NCBI GenBank assembly: GCA_002371215.1
Contig: DFGL01000053.1
Span: forward strand, 1-22,415
Origin: Ruminococcaceae bacterium UBA3751
GTDB lineage: Bacteria; Bacillota; Clostridia; Oscillospirales; Acutalibacteraceae
Length of the DNA: 22,415 nt
Direction: 5' to 3'
The position numbers were made by a program, and so were the translations under genes. Below the pieces are notes generated by a model. It was not told the origin of the DNA and did not search any database. It saw only the letters and a program-made list of their open reading frames with translations. Positions 1 to 6,907 of the stretch are shown here, piece by piece. Each line of letters starts with the position of its first letter. Within the stretch, counting starts at the first letter, position 1.

Positions 1-1
1 G

Positions 2-334
2 GAGCGCTTCGGCTTTGAAAAAGTGGCAATCACCCTGCGCGAAAGTAAATCCGCATTTGATAATGATTGGAGCGCCATGCTCTATGACGGTGAAAATGCC
101 TGCTTCTCCAAAAAATACCGGTTGCATATTGTTGACCGTATCGGCGGCGGCGACAGCTTCGGCGCCGGGCTGATATACTCTTTGCTCCAAGGCAAAGGCA
201 CCGCCGAAGCCGTGGAGTTTGCCGTGGCGGCATCTGCGCTTAAGCATGCGGTAGAGGGCGATTATAATATGGTTAGCGTTGCCGAGGTCGAAAAGCTTGC
301 CGGCGGCGACGGTTCGGGGAGAGTGCAACGATAG
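2..334 (+). CDS. kdgK: PfkB-family sugar kinase, probably 2-dehydro-3-deoxygluconokinase (C-terminal part)
   Basis: The open frame runs in from before the window, so the N-terminus is missing; the GTG at 23 is an internal valine, not a start. The visible 110 residues are the C-terminal part of a ribokinase/PfkB-type kinase. The diagnostic block is DRIGGGDSFGAG, the second PfkB signature, whose GGGD supplies the anion hole and the catalytic Asp for phosphate transfer from ATP. A short helical end follows (AVEFAVAASALKH). KDG kinase makes 2-keto-3-deoxy-6-phosphogluconate from KDG in the cytoplasm, the step before KDPG aldolase in hexuronate degradation. The specific assignment is inferred mainly from the uronate isomerase gene 50 bp downstream; the PfkB family itself is clear. 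Another sugar specificity, such as fructokinase, cannot be excluded from this fragment. Codon choice is GC-rich and unlike the genes beyond 2288. Confidence 0.8.
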   Translation, partial: ERFGFEKVAITLRESKSAFDNDWSAMLYDGENACFSKKYRLHIVDRIGGGDSFGAGLIYSLLQGKGTAEAVEFAVAASALKHAVEGDYNMVSVAEVEKLAGGDGSGRVQR

Positions 335-346
335 CGTTACACTCCC
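317..346 (+). other. Intercistronic hairpin with the kinase stop codon in its loop
   Basis: Bases 317-330 can pair with 335-346, with a two-base bulge and one C-A mismatch. The four-base loop 331-334 contains the TAG stop of the kinase gene. There is no run of T after it, so it is not a classical terminator. It may mark an RNA processing or stability site between the kinase and uxaC, or be incidental. Confidence 0.3.
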
Positions 347-384
347 GGTGAATAGTGAGTGGCAGGGCACGAAGAGGAAAAAAT

Positions 385-1761
385 ATGTTTTTGGATGAAA
401 ATTTTATGCTTTCTACGCGGACAGCGCAGCGGCTGTACCGTGATGTTGCGGCAGGGCAGCCGATTATAGATTACCATTGCCATTTAAGCGCCAAAGAGAT
501 TTATGAGGACAGGCGCTTTGAAAACCTCACGCGCGTGTGGTTAGAGGGCGACCATTATAAGTGGCGCCTGATGCGCTCCTTCGGCATTGAGGAGCGCTAT
601 ATCACCGGCGAAGCCGAGGATAAGCAGAAATTCTTAAAATGGGTGGAAGCCGTAGAAACCGCTATCGGTAATCCGCTGTATCATTGGAGCCATTTGGAGC
701 TCAAAAACTATTTTGATTACAGGGGCAGCATCTCTCGGGCGAATGCCGAGCAAATCTGGCAGATTGGTGAGCAGAAGCTGGCACGCGAGGATTTTTCGGC
801 GAGAAATCTTATTTTGCGCTCCGGGGTTGAGGTGCTTTGCACAACGGATGACCCGGCGGACAGCTTGGAGTGGCATGAGAAATTGCGCGAGAGCGATTTT
901 AAGGTGAAGGTGCTGCCGAGCTTTCGTCCCGACAGGGCGCTGGGGATAGAAAAAGAGGATTATTCGACATATCTTGAGCGCTTGGGCAGTATCAAAAGCT
1001 TCGCGGATTTAAAGGAAGCGTTAAAAAAGCGACTGGAGGCATTTACAGCCCTCGGCTGTCGGGTGAGCGACCACGGCATGGATGCCGTTCCCTTTGTACC
1101 GGCGAGCGAGGCGGAAATCGAGAGCATTTTTCAAAAGCGCTTGGCAGGAGAAATGCCGACCGTAAAGGAGCAAAAGCAGTTTAAAACAGCGCTGCTCTTG
1201 TTTTTAGGCGCGCAGTATGCGCAAAGGAATATGGTGATGCAGCTGCATTTCGGGGTCATGCGCGACTTGAACGAGCGCATATATGCGGCGCTTGGCGCCG
1301 ATGCCGGGATTGATGCCATTGGTGACGCGGTGAGTATGAAGGACTTAGCGGCATTTTTAAACGCTTTGGATGTGCAGGGCGCTCTGCCGAAAACCATTTT
1401 GTATTCGCTTAATCCGCAGGATAATGCCGGGATAGTTTCCGTTATGGGAGCGTTCCAAACAAGCGAAGCGCGCGGCAAGCTGCAGCAGGGCAGTGCCTGG
1501 TGGTTTAATGACCATAAGCAGGGCATGCGCGCGCAGCTAAGCACTCTCGCAGCCGAAGGGCACCTTGCTGCCTTTGTGGGCATGTTGACGGATTCGCGCT
1601 CCTTTTTAAGTTACGCGCGCCATGAGTATTTCCGCCGCATTTTGTGTGATGTAATAGGCGAATGGGTTGAAAGCGGCGAGTACCCCTGCGATGAGGCGTT
1701 GTTGCGCAAAATCATTCGCGGCATTTGCTACGAAAATGCCAAAAACTATTTTGATTTTTAA
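385..1761 (+). CDS. uxaC: Uronate isomerase (glucuronate/galacturonate isomerase)
   Basis: UxaC interconverts D-glucuronate with D-fructuronate and D-galacturonate with D-tagaturonate, the first cytoplasmic step of hexuronate catabolism. The 458-residue product has the usual family length and starts MFLDENFML. The ATG at 385 is preferred over the in-frame GTG at 355 because a GAGG-like site lies just upstream (about 374-377) and family members begin near this MxFLDENF motif. Seen in the protein: the amidohydrolase HxH (His31, His33 in DYHCHLS), TTDDPADSLEWH, LHFGVMRDLNERIY, and the strongly conserved C-terminal stretch around WWFNDHKQGM, FVGMLTDSRSFLSYARHEYF and RRIL. It follows the PfkB kinase by 50 bp and is probably cotranscribed with it. 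GC-rich codon use (many GCG, CGC, GGC) contrasts with the topoisomerase genes to the right, which favour CTT, GTT and AAG. Confidence 0.95.
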   Translation: MFLDENFMLSTRTAQRLYRDVAAGQPIIDYHCHLSAKEIYEDRRFENLTRVWLEGDHYKWRLMRSFGIEERYITGEAEDKQKFLKWVEAVETAIGNPLYHWSHLELKNYFDYRGSISRANAEQIWQIGEQKLAREDFSARNLILRSGVEVLCTTDDPADSLEWHEKLRESDFKVKVLPSFRPDRALGIEKEDYSTYLERLGSIKSFADLKEALKKRLEAFTALGCRVSDHGMDAVPFVPASEAEIESIFQKRLAGEMPTVKEQKQFKTALLLFLGAQYAQRNMVMQLHFGVMRDLNERIYAALGADAGIDAIGDAVSMKDLAAFLNALDVQGALPKTILYSLNPQDNAGIVSVMGAFQTSEARGKLQQGSAWWFNDHKQGMRAQLSTLAAEGHLAAFVGMLTDSRSFLSYARHEYFRRILCDVIGEWVESGEYPCDEALLRKIIRGICYENAKNYFDF

Positions 1762-1800
1762 TAAAGTACAAAAAAATCGAAAAATCCTTGCAAGAAAACA

Positions 1801-1828
1801 TTGACATTTGCAAATAAAATGATATAAT
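1801..1828 (+). promoter_or_regulatory. Promoter of tRNA-Val
   Basis: TTGACA at 1801-1806 and TATAAT at 1823-1828 are both perfect consensus hexamers separated by 16 bp. The expected transcription start is only a few bases before the tRNA at 1843. Confidence 0.85.
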
Positions 1829-1842
1829 TTATCAAGTAACAC

Positions 1843-1919
1843 GGAGGCTTAGCTCAGCTGGTTAGAGTACTTGCTTGACATGCAAGGGGTCACTGGTTCA
1901 AGTCCAGCAGTCTCCACCA
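1843..1919 (+). tRNA. tRNA-Val (anticodon GAC)
   Basis: A complete cloverleaf can be drawn. The acceptor stem pairs GGAGGCT (1843-1849) with AGTCTCC (1909-1915), with one G-U. The D stem is GCTC/GAGT (1852-1855/1865-1868), with one G-U. The anticodon stem is CTTGC/GCAAG (1870-1874/1882-1886) around the loop TTGACAT. The T arm is ACTGG, TTCAAGT, CCAGC (1892-1908). The anticodon is G1877 A1878 C1879, reading valine codons GUC and GUU. Discriminator A1916 is followed by an encoded CCA at 1917-1919. One irregularity is that the outermost T-stem pair is A1892-C1908, a mismatch. Together with the G-U in the D stem this makes the molecule slightly weaker than usual, but it still looks functional. 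Confidence 0.93.
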
Positions 1920-1958
1920 AAAAGAAAAAACAGCCGTTCTCGGTTGTTTTTTCTTTTT
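1919..1958 (+). terminator. Intrinsic terminator after tRNA-Val
   Basis: Bases 1919-1936 and 1941-1958 form an 18-bp stem with a TTCT loop and a single G-U pair. The core is CAGCCG/CGGTTG, flanked by long A and T tracts, so it could act in both directions. It begins at the last base of the tRNA CCA. Confidence 0.9.
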
Positions 1959-1964
1959 CTTTCA

Positions 1965-2144
1965 GCTGGACTTGAAACGAACTCCGGTTTCGCAGACCAA
2001 AGGTCGCACGAAATCGGGAGAACAGTCCGGTGGACTGTTCGATAGCTGAGAAGAAAGTCCTTCTGCCCCTGCCAAGGGGAAAGAAGTCACCAAAGGTGGC
2101 TTCTTTTCGTTTCGTAAGAAGACGAAGGATTTGAAACGAAACTC
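1965..2144. repeat. Cluster of four small hairpins bounded by short direct repeats; probable non-coding repeat element
   Basis: This roughly 300-bp non-coding stretch between the tRNA terminator and the topoisomerase promoter is full of dyads: 1982-1992 with 2009-2020 enclosing GACC-AAA-GGTC; a perfect 9-bp stem 2020-2028/2032-2040; CCCCT/AGGGG at 2066-2070/2075-2079 inside CTTCT/AGAAG; and a 9-bp stem 2083-2091/2095-2103 with one T-G pair. The octamer GAAACGAA occurs at 1974-1981 and 2133-2140 and inverted at 2106-2113. The two direct copies sit in imperfect 17-18 bp repeats (1968-1984, 2127-2144). The left end (1965-1976) is an exact inverted copy of the tRNA T-arm bases 1897-1908. The only open frame across it, 64 codons on the minus strand, has no ribosome site or recognisable protein. 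I read it as a dispersed intergenic repeat; whether it is multicopy cannot be seen here. Confidence 0.6.
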
Positions 2145-2167
2145 AATTTTCAGCAATATTTGATATT

Positions 2168-2200
2168 TCCCGACGTTGTTAATCCGACGTCGGGATTATT
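2168..2200 (+). terminator. Hairpin with CCGACGT repeats, possible terminator or operator
   Basis: TCCCGACG (2168-2175) pairs with CGTCGGGA (2188-2195) around a 12-base loop, followed by TTATTTTG, a modest U tract. The same bases also give a perfect 10-bp palindrome, CCGACGTCGG (2184-2193), and a direct repeat of CCGACGT at 2170-2176 and 2184-2190. A weak terminator is the simplest reading; a regulator site upstream of the parE promoter is the alternative. Confidence 0.5.
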
Positions 2201-2221
2201 TTGTATATATTTATTTTAAAC

Positions 2222-2251
2222 TTGACTTTATTGTACTATATGTTGTATAAT
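2222..2251 (+). promoter_or_regulatory. Promoter of the topoisomerase operon
   Basis: TTGACT at 2222-2227 and TATAAT at 2246-2251 are separated by 18 bp. The GGAGG ribosome site at 2277-2281 precedes the ATG at 2288. Confidence 0.75.
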
Positions 2252-2287
2252 TTAATCTGTATGTATACACATTGTCGGAGGTATTAA

Positions 2288-4270
2288 ATGGCTAACAAAG
2301 GTTACGGTAACGAAAGCATTAAAGCTTTAAAAGGTGCAGACCAGGTTCGTTTACGCCCTGCTGTTATTTTCGGCTCGGACGGAATTGAAGGCTGTCAGCA
2401 CAGTATATTTGAGATTATGTCCAACTCAATAGACGAGGCAAGAGAGGGAAGAGGTAATAAAATTATTGTTACCCGTTTTCTTGACGGCTCTGTTGAAATT
2501 CAGGATTTCGGTGCGGGTATTCCCGTTGAATATAATGAGGCAGAAAAAGAGTGGAACTGGAAGCTTCTTTTTTGTACTCTTTATGCAGGCGGAAAATATG
2601 ATAATAATTCGGGAGACAATTATTCATATTCGCTCGGACTCAACGGTCTCGGCCTCTGTGCTACACAGTTTGCCAGCGAATATATGGACGCTGAAATTAA
2701 GCGCGACGGATTTAAATATAACCTGCATTTTGAAAAGGGAAAAAACAAAGGCGGCTTACAGAAGGAGCCGTACGGTAAAAGAGGCGATACGGGTTCTCGT
2801 ATACGCTGGAAACCGGATTTATCTGTTTTCACAGATATTAACATTCCCGTTGAATACTATACAGAAACCATTAAACGTCAGGCAATTATCAACGACGGTA
2901 TTAAATTTGTTTTTAAAAACCAGATTACTGCAACTCAGTTTGAATCAACAGAATACTGCTATGAAAACGGTATTCAGGATTATGTAAAAGAGCTTGCGGG
3001 AGATAAGGCGTTTACAACTCCGCAGTACTGGGAGTGTGAAAGAGTCGGCAGAGACAGGGAGGATTTAAACGATTACAAGCTTAAAATCAAGGCTTCGCTT
3101 TGTTTTTCTAACTCAGTTCAGCGCAAGGAATATTATCATAATTCTTCCTTCCTTGAACACGGCGGCTCTCCGGAAAAGGCGTTCAGAAGCGCTTTTGTAA
3201 ACCAGATAAACGCGTATTTAAAGGCTAATAATAAGTTTAACAAAACTGATGCTCAGATTAACGTTCAGGACATAGAAGACTGTATAATTTTCGTCGTTTC
3301 AAGCTTTTCAACGCAGACCTCTTATGAGAATCAGACCAAAAAAGCGATTAACAATAAATTTATTCAGGATGCAATGAATGAGTTTTTCCGCCATCAGCTT
3401 GAGGTTTATTTTATAGAGAATAAGCTTGAAGCTGATAAAATCGCCGAACAGATGCTCATTAATATGAGGGCAAGAATTAAGGCTGAAAAGACAAAAACAA
3501 GCATTAAAAAAACGCTTCAGTCTAAGGTTGATATTACTAACAGAATTCAAAAATTCGTTGATTGCAGAAGTAAGGATATTAATGAGCGCGAAATCTTTAT
3601 CGTTGAGGGTGATTCTGCTCTCGGCGCATGTAAGCAGGCAAGAGACGCAAATTTTCAGGCGCTTATGCCCGTGCGCGGCAAAATTCTCAACTGCCTAAAG
3701 TCAGATTACGATAAGATTTTTAAAAGCGAAATTATCACTGATTTAATTAAAGTACTCGGCTGCGGAGTTGAGGTTAAGAGTAAAGCGGCTAAGGACGTAT
3801 CAATGTTTGATATGGACGCTCTTCGCTGGAATAAAATAATGATTTGTACCGATGCCGACGTTGACGGTTTCCATATCAGAACTCTTATTCTCACAATGAT
3901 TTACCGTCTTATGCCAAAGCTCATTGAAGCGGGCAAAGTTTATATTGCCGAATCTCCGCTTTATGAGGTTACCTGTAAAGACCAGACTTATTTTGCCTAT
4001 AACGAGGCTGAAATGGATGAAATCAAAGCAGAGATAGGCGATAAAAAATACACGGTTCAGCGTTCAAAGGGTCTCGGCGAAAATGAGGCTGAAATGATGT
4101 CTCTTACAACGATGAATCCCGCAACGCGCCGTCTCATTAAGGTTACACCGAGCGACGCCGAAATGACGTCTCAGATGTTTGATTTGCTTCTTGGAGACGA
4201 CCTTGAAGGGCGCAAGGATTATATTTCAAATAACGGCCATCTGTATTTGGATGCTGCCGACGTAAGCTAA
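2288..4270 (+). CDS. parE: Type IIA DNA topoisomerase subunit B (ParE-like)
   Basis: This is the ATPase subunit of a topoisomerase IV-type enzyme that works with the downstream ParC-like subunit on DNA crossings. The 660-residue protein has a GHKL ATPase domain first: Glu42 and Asn46 in FEIMSNSIDEA, Asp73 in DFGAGIP, and an ATP-lid glycine loop GLNGLG near 117-122. A transducer region follows, then a Toprim domain with IVEGDSALG, the metal-binding TDADVDG and QRSKGLGE. Numbering of the ATPase residues matches E. coli GyrB. The usual GMYIGS block is AVIFGS here, and the usual DNS is SNS; I believe these variants are typical of a clostridial subfamily, from memory. The start is fixed by GGAGG 6 bases before the ATG. 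The stop is 13 bp before parC, whose ribosome site overlaps the parE stop. The standard gyrase pair is expected elsewhere in the genome. Confidence 0.9.
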   Translation: MANKGYGNESIKALKGADQVRLRPAVIFGSDGIEGCQHSIFEIMSNSIDEAREGRGNKIIVTRFLDGSVEIQDFGAGIPVEYNEAEKEWNWKLLFCTLYAGGKYDNNSGDNYSYSLGLNGLGLCATQFASEYMDAEIKRDGFKYNLHFEKGKNKGGLQKEPYGKRGDTGSRIRWKPDLSVFTDINIPVEYYTETIKRQAIINDGIKFVFKNQITATQFESTEYCYENGIQDYVKELAGDKAFTTPQYWECERVGRDREDLNDYKLKIKASLCFSNSVQRKEYYHNSSFLEHGGSPEKAFRSAFVNQINAYLKANNKFNKTDAQINVQDIEDCIIFVVSSFSTQTSYENQTKKAINNKFIQDAMNEFFRHQLEVYFIENKLEADKIAEQMLINMRARIKAEKTKTSIKKTLQSKVDITNRIQKFVDCRSKDINEREIFIVEGDSALGACKQARDANFQALMPVRGKILNCLKSDYDKIFKSEIITDLIKVLGCGVEVKSKAAKDVSMFDMDALRWNKIMICTDADVDGFHIRTLILTMIYRLMPKLIEAGKVYIAESPLYEVTCKDQTYFAYNEAEMDEIKAEIGDKKYTVQRSKGLGENEAEMMSLTTMNPATRRLIKVTPSDAEMTSQMFDLLLGDDLEGRKDYISNNGHLYLDAADVS

Positions 4271-4283
4271 GGAGGGTTGTATT

Positions 4284-6521
4284 ATGGCAAAACGTAAAAG
4301 AATTACTGAAGAAAATACAAATCCTCTTGCTGATAACGTTCATATTCAGGGTGCGGGTACCGTTAAGGATGAGCATATAGTTGATACCTTAACGTCAAAC
4401 TTTATGCCTTACGCAATGAGCGTAATCCTTTCCCGTGCTATTCCGGAAATCGACGGCTTCAAGCCGTCTCACAGAAAGCTTCTGTACACTATGTATAATA
4501 TGGGGCTGCTGCAGGGGGGAACTGTTAAAAGCGCTAATATTGTAGGAAGAACAATGCAGCTTAATCCTCACGGTGACGCGTCAATTTATGAAACTATGAT
4601 TCGTCTTTCAAGAGGTAACGAATCGCTTCTTTATCCCTACGTTGAAAGTAAAGGTAATTTCGGTAAGGCATATTCAAAGAATATGATGTACGCCGCGTCG
4701 CGTTATACCGAGGCTAAGCTTGCACCGATTGCAAAGGAGCTTTTTGAGGATATCAATAAAAACACTGTTGATTTTGTTGATAACTATGATAATACAATGA
4801 AGGAGCCAAGGCTTCTACCCGTAACGTTTCCGTCAATTCTTGCAAATGTTACAACGGGTATCGCCGCGGGTATGGCGTCGTCAATAGCTTCGTTCAATCT
4901 CAGAGAACTGTGCGATACAACGGTTGCGCTGATTAAAAACCCCGAACACGAGATTTCCGAAACGCTTGTTGCTCCGGATTTTGTCGGCGGCGGATATATT
5001 ATTTATAACAGAGAAGAGCTTGAAAAGATTTATTCAACAGGCAGAGGCTCAGTTAAGGTAAGGTCAAAATATAAATACGATAAGTCATATAACTGTATTG
5101 ATATTTATGAGATTCCGCCTACAACGACCTCAGAGGCTATTATCGACAAAATTGTTGAACTCGTTAAAACCAATAAGGTTAAAGAGCTTAATGATATTCG
5201 TGATGAAACAGACTTAAAAGGCTTAAGAATAACGCTTGATTTAAAACGCGGTACAGACCCTGACAAGCTTATGACAAGGCTTTATAAAATGACTCCGCTT
5301 GAAGACACGTTCTCCTGTAATTTTAACGTGTTAATCAAGGGCACGCCAAAGGTTCTCGGAGTCGGTGAAATACTTAAGGAATGGATTGATTTCCGTCTTG
5401 AATGCGTAAGAAGAAGAACGCAGTTCACGCTTGATAAAAAGAGCGAAAGGCTTCACCTTTTAAAAGGCCTTGAGAAAATACTCCTTGATATTGATAAGGC
5501 GATAAAGATTATCCGTCAGACTGAGGCTGAATCAGACGTTGTTCCCAACCTTATGATTGGCTTTGGAATTGATAAGGTTCAGGCAGAGTACGTTGCGGAA
5601 ATCAAGCTGCGCCATCTCAACAGAGAATATATTCTTAAGCGTACTAAGGATATTGAGGATTTAATTAAGGAAATTGCTGAGCTTGAATCAATTCTTTCTT
5701 CAAAGAATAAGCTTAAGAAGATTATCATTAAGGAGCTTGAAGCTGTTGCGGACAAGTACGCAGGAGAGAGGAAAAGTACTGTTCTGTATGACTTTGAAGA
5801 ATATGACGCTACAGAAGCAGTCGAAATTCCTGACTATCCCGTTACCCTGTTTATTACCAAAGACGGCTATCTTAACAAAATCCGTACTGCCAACCTGAGA
5901 ATGAGCGGTGAACAGAAGGTTAAAGAAGGGGATATTGTCATAAATTCGTTTGAATGCTCAAATAAAGACGAACTTCTTGCGTTCACCGATAAAGCTCAGG
6001 TATATAAGGCGAAGGTAGATGATTTTCCGGACGGAAAAGCGTCTCAACTCGGTCATTTTGTTGCGTCAAAACTCGAAATGGAGCCCGATGAAAAAACGAT
6101 ATTTATTTGCGTTTTGAGGGAGTATAAGGGTTATATGATTTTTGCATTTGAAAACGGAAAGGTTGCAAAGGTTGATATTACCTCATACCAAACAAAAGCA
6201 AACAGAAAGAAGCTTCTTAAAGCCTATTCTCTTAAATCTCCTCTTGCGGCGATTGAGTACATTGAGGAAGATACAGAGCTTGTGCTGTGTTCTACGAACG
6301 GAAGAATGCTGATTCTTAATACGGGGGCTCTTATGCCTAAAACGACTAAGGATACTATCGGCGTTTCAGTTATGACTCAAAAGAAGAATCATAAGCTTGA
6401 AAGTATGCATTTTTATGAAGAAGGCGAGTTTGAAAAAGCTTGGCGCTTCAGGTCTAAGAACTTACCTGCTGCAGGCGCGCTGCCGGGACCTGCCGACAAC
6501 GCGGCACAGCTTACGTTTTAA
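4284..6521 (+). CDS. parC: Type IIA DNA topoisomerase subunit A (ParC-like)
   Basis: This is the DNA breakage-reunion subunit partnering the upstream ATPase. In 745 residues it shows the winged-helix/tower region with SRAIPEIDGFKPSHRK, then the catalytic Arg140-Tyr141 in AASRYTEAKLA, then IAAGMAS, a coiled-coil tower, and a C-terminal beta-pinwheel (repeated blades such as LFITKDGYLNKI and VLCSTNGRMLIL). No gyrase-type QRRGG(K/R)G box is seen, which favours a decatenating ParC-type enzyme over gyrase. In the quinolone-binding region NPHGDASIYE, Ala99 stands at the position of E. coli GyrA Ser83, while Glu103 is acidic as usual. The last 20 or so residues are a low-complexity Ala/Pro tail. AAGGAGGG at 4269-4276 gives a strong ribosome site. 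No clear terminator follows it before the secG promoter. Confidence 0.9.
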   Translation: MAKRKRITEENTNPLADNVHIQGAGTVKDEHIVDTLTSNFMPYAMSVILSRAIPEIDGFKPSHRKLLYTMYNMGLLQGGTVKSANIVGRTMQLNPHGDASIYETMIRLSRGNESLLYPYVESKGNFGKAYSKNMMYAASRYTEAKLAPIAKELFEDINKNTVDFVDNYDNTMKEPRLLPVTFPSILANVTTGIAAGMASSIASFNLRELCDTTVALIKNPEHEISETLVAPDFVGGGYIIYNREELEKIYSTGRGSVKVRSKYKYDKSYNCIDIYEIPPTTTSEAIIDKIVELVKTNKVKELNDIRDETDLKGLRITLDLKRGTDPDKLMTRLYKMTPLEDTFSCNFNVLIKGTPKVLGVGEILKEWIDFRLECVRRRTQFTLDKKSERLHLLKGLEKILLDIDKAIKIIRQTEAESDVVPNLMIGFGIDKVQAEYVAEIKLRHLNREYILKRTKDIEDLIKEIAELESILSSKNKLKKIIIKELEAVADKYAGERKSTVLYDFEEYDATEAVEIPDYPVTLFITKDGYLNKIRTANLRMSGEQKVKEGDIVINSFECSNKDELLAFTDKAQVYKAKVDDFPDGKASQLGHFVASKLEMEPDEKTIFICVLREYKGYMIFAFENGKVAKVDITSYQTKANRKKLLKAYSLKSPLAAIEYIEEDTELVLCSTNGRMLILNTGALMPKTTKDTIGVSVMTQKKNHKLESMHFYEEGEFEKAWRFRSKNLPAAGALPGPADNAAQLTF

Positions 6522-6548
6522 ACTGCTGACATAATATTAAAAAAATAC

Positions 6549-6577
6549 TTGCATTTTTATTAAAGCTATGATATAAT
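6549..6577 (+). promoter_or_regulatory. Promoter of secG
   Basis: TTGCAT at 6549-6554 and TATAAT at 6572-6577 with a 17-bp spacer. Transcription would start near 6584, followed by a GGAGG ribosome site at 6599-6603. Confidence 0.8.
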
Positions 6578-6610
6578 GCCTTAGTGCTAAAATTCTATGG
6601 AGGTATGACT

Positions 6611-6859
6611 ATGCTTTGGTATCATTACGTATTCGGTGCAGTACTTATAGTTGCATCAATTATTATAACAATTATAGTTCTTATGCAGGAAGGCAGATCT
6701 CAGAGTCTTTCAGGCGTTATTGCCGGAGGTCCTGAGCAGAGCGGCGGAAGGTCAAAAGGCAGAACCGTAGACGGTAAGCTTGAGCGTTTAACAAAATGGT
6801 TAATCGCGGTTTTCTTTGCTATCGTTCTTGCTGCATTCCTTATTTTCCTGTTTGTATAA
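6611..6859 (+). CDS. secG: Preprotein translocase subunit SecG
   Basis: This is a small membrane subunit of the SecYEG export channel. The 82-residue product has two transmembrane helices (about 6-26 and 62-82) separated by a Gly/Ser-rich cytoplasmic loop containing LMQEGRSQSLSG and GGPEQSGGRSKGRTVDGKLERLT, the classic SecG layout. I chose the ATG at 6611 because GGAGG (6599-6603) is 7 bases upstream. The ATG at 6605 is too close to that site, and the GTG at 6584 lies at the predicted transcription start. It has its own promoter and terminator and so is monocistronic, although the exonuclease gene begins immediately after the terminator. Confidence 0.92.
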   Translation: MLWYHYVFGAVLIVASIIITIIVLMQEGRSQSLSGVIAGGPEQSGGRSKGRTVDGKLERLTKWLIAVFFAIVLAAFLIFLFV

Positions 6860-6870
6860 CACTTAAAGTG

Positions 6871-6898
6871 CAGCCTTGCGTTATGCAGGGCTGTTTTT
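6871..6898 (+). terminator. Intrinsic terminator after secG
   Basis: CAGCCTTGC (6871-6879) pairs with GCAGGGCTG (6885-6893) through nine base pairs including one G-U, with a five-base loop and then TTTTT at 6894-6898. Confidence 0.88.
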
Positions 6899-6907
6899 AG
6901 TTTTGAT

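Noticed and set aside
355..384. Upstream GTG as uxaC start, adding ten residues
   Set aside because: The added residues are basic and not family-like, and the ATG at 385 has its own ribosome site and the conserved FLDENF beginning.
1131..1583. 150-codon minus-strand open frame inside uxaC
   Set aside because: Fully antisense to a clear uronate isomerase, with no start signals; an effect of high GC in codon third positions.
1962..2156. 64-codon minus-strand open frame across the hairpin cluster
   Set aside because: No ribosome site and no recognisable domain; the whole frame is made of the arms of small hairpins, so it is a by-product of the repeat.
2184..2193. Possible phage or integron attachment core CCGACGTCGG
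   Set aside because: No integrase, recombinase or matching second copy is present in the window; a terminator or operator is simpler.
2466..2987. 173-codon plus-strand open frame in a second frame of parE
   Set aside because: Overlaps the conserved ATPase domain and has no ribosome site or domain; a shadow frame.
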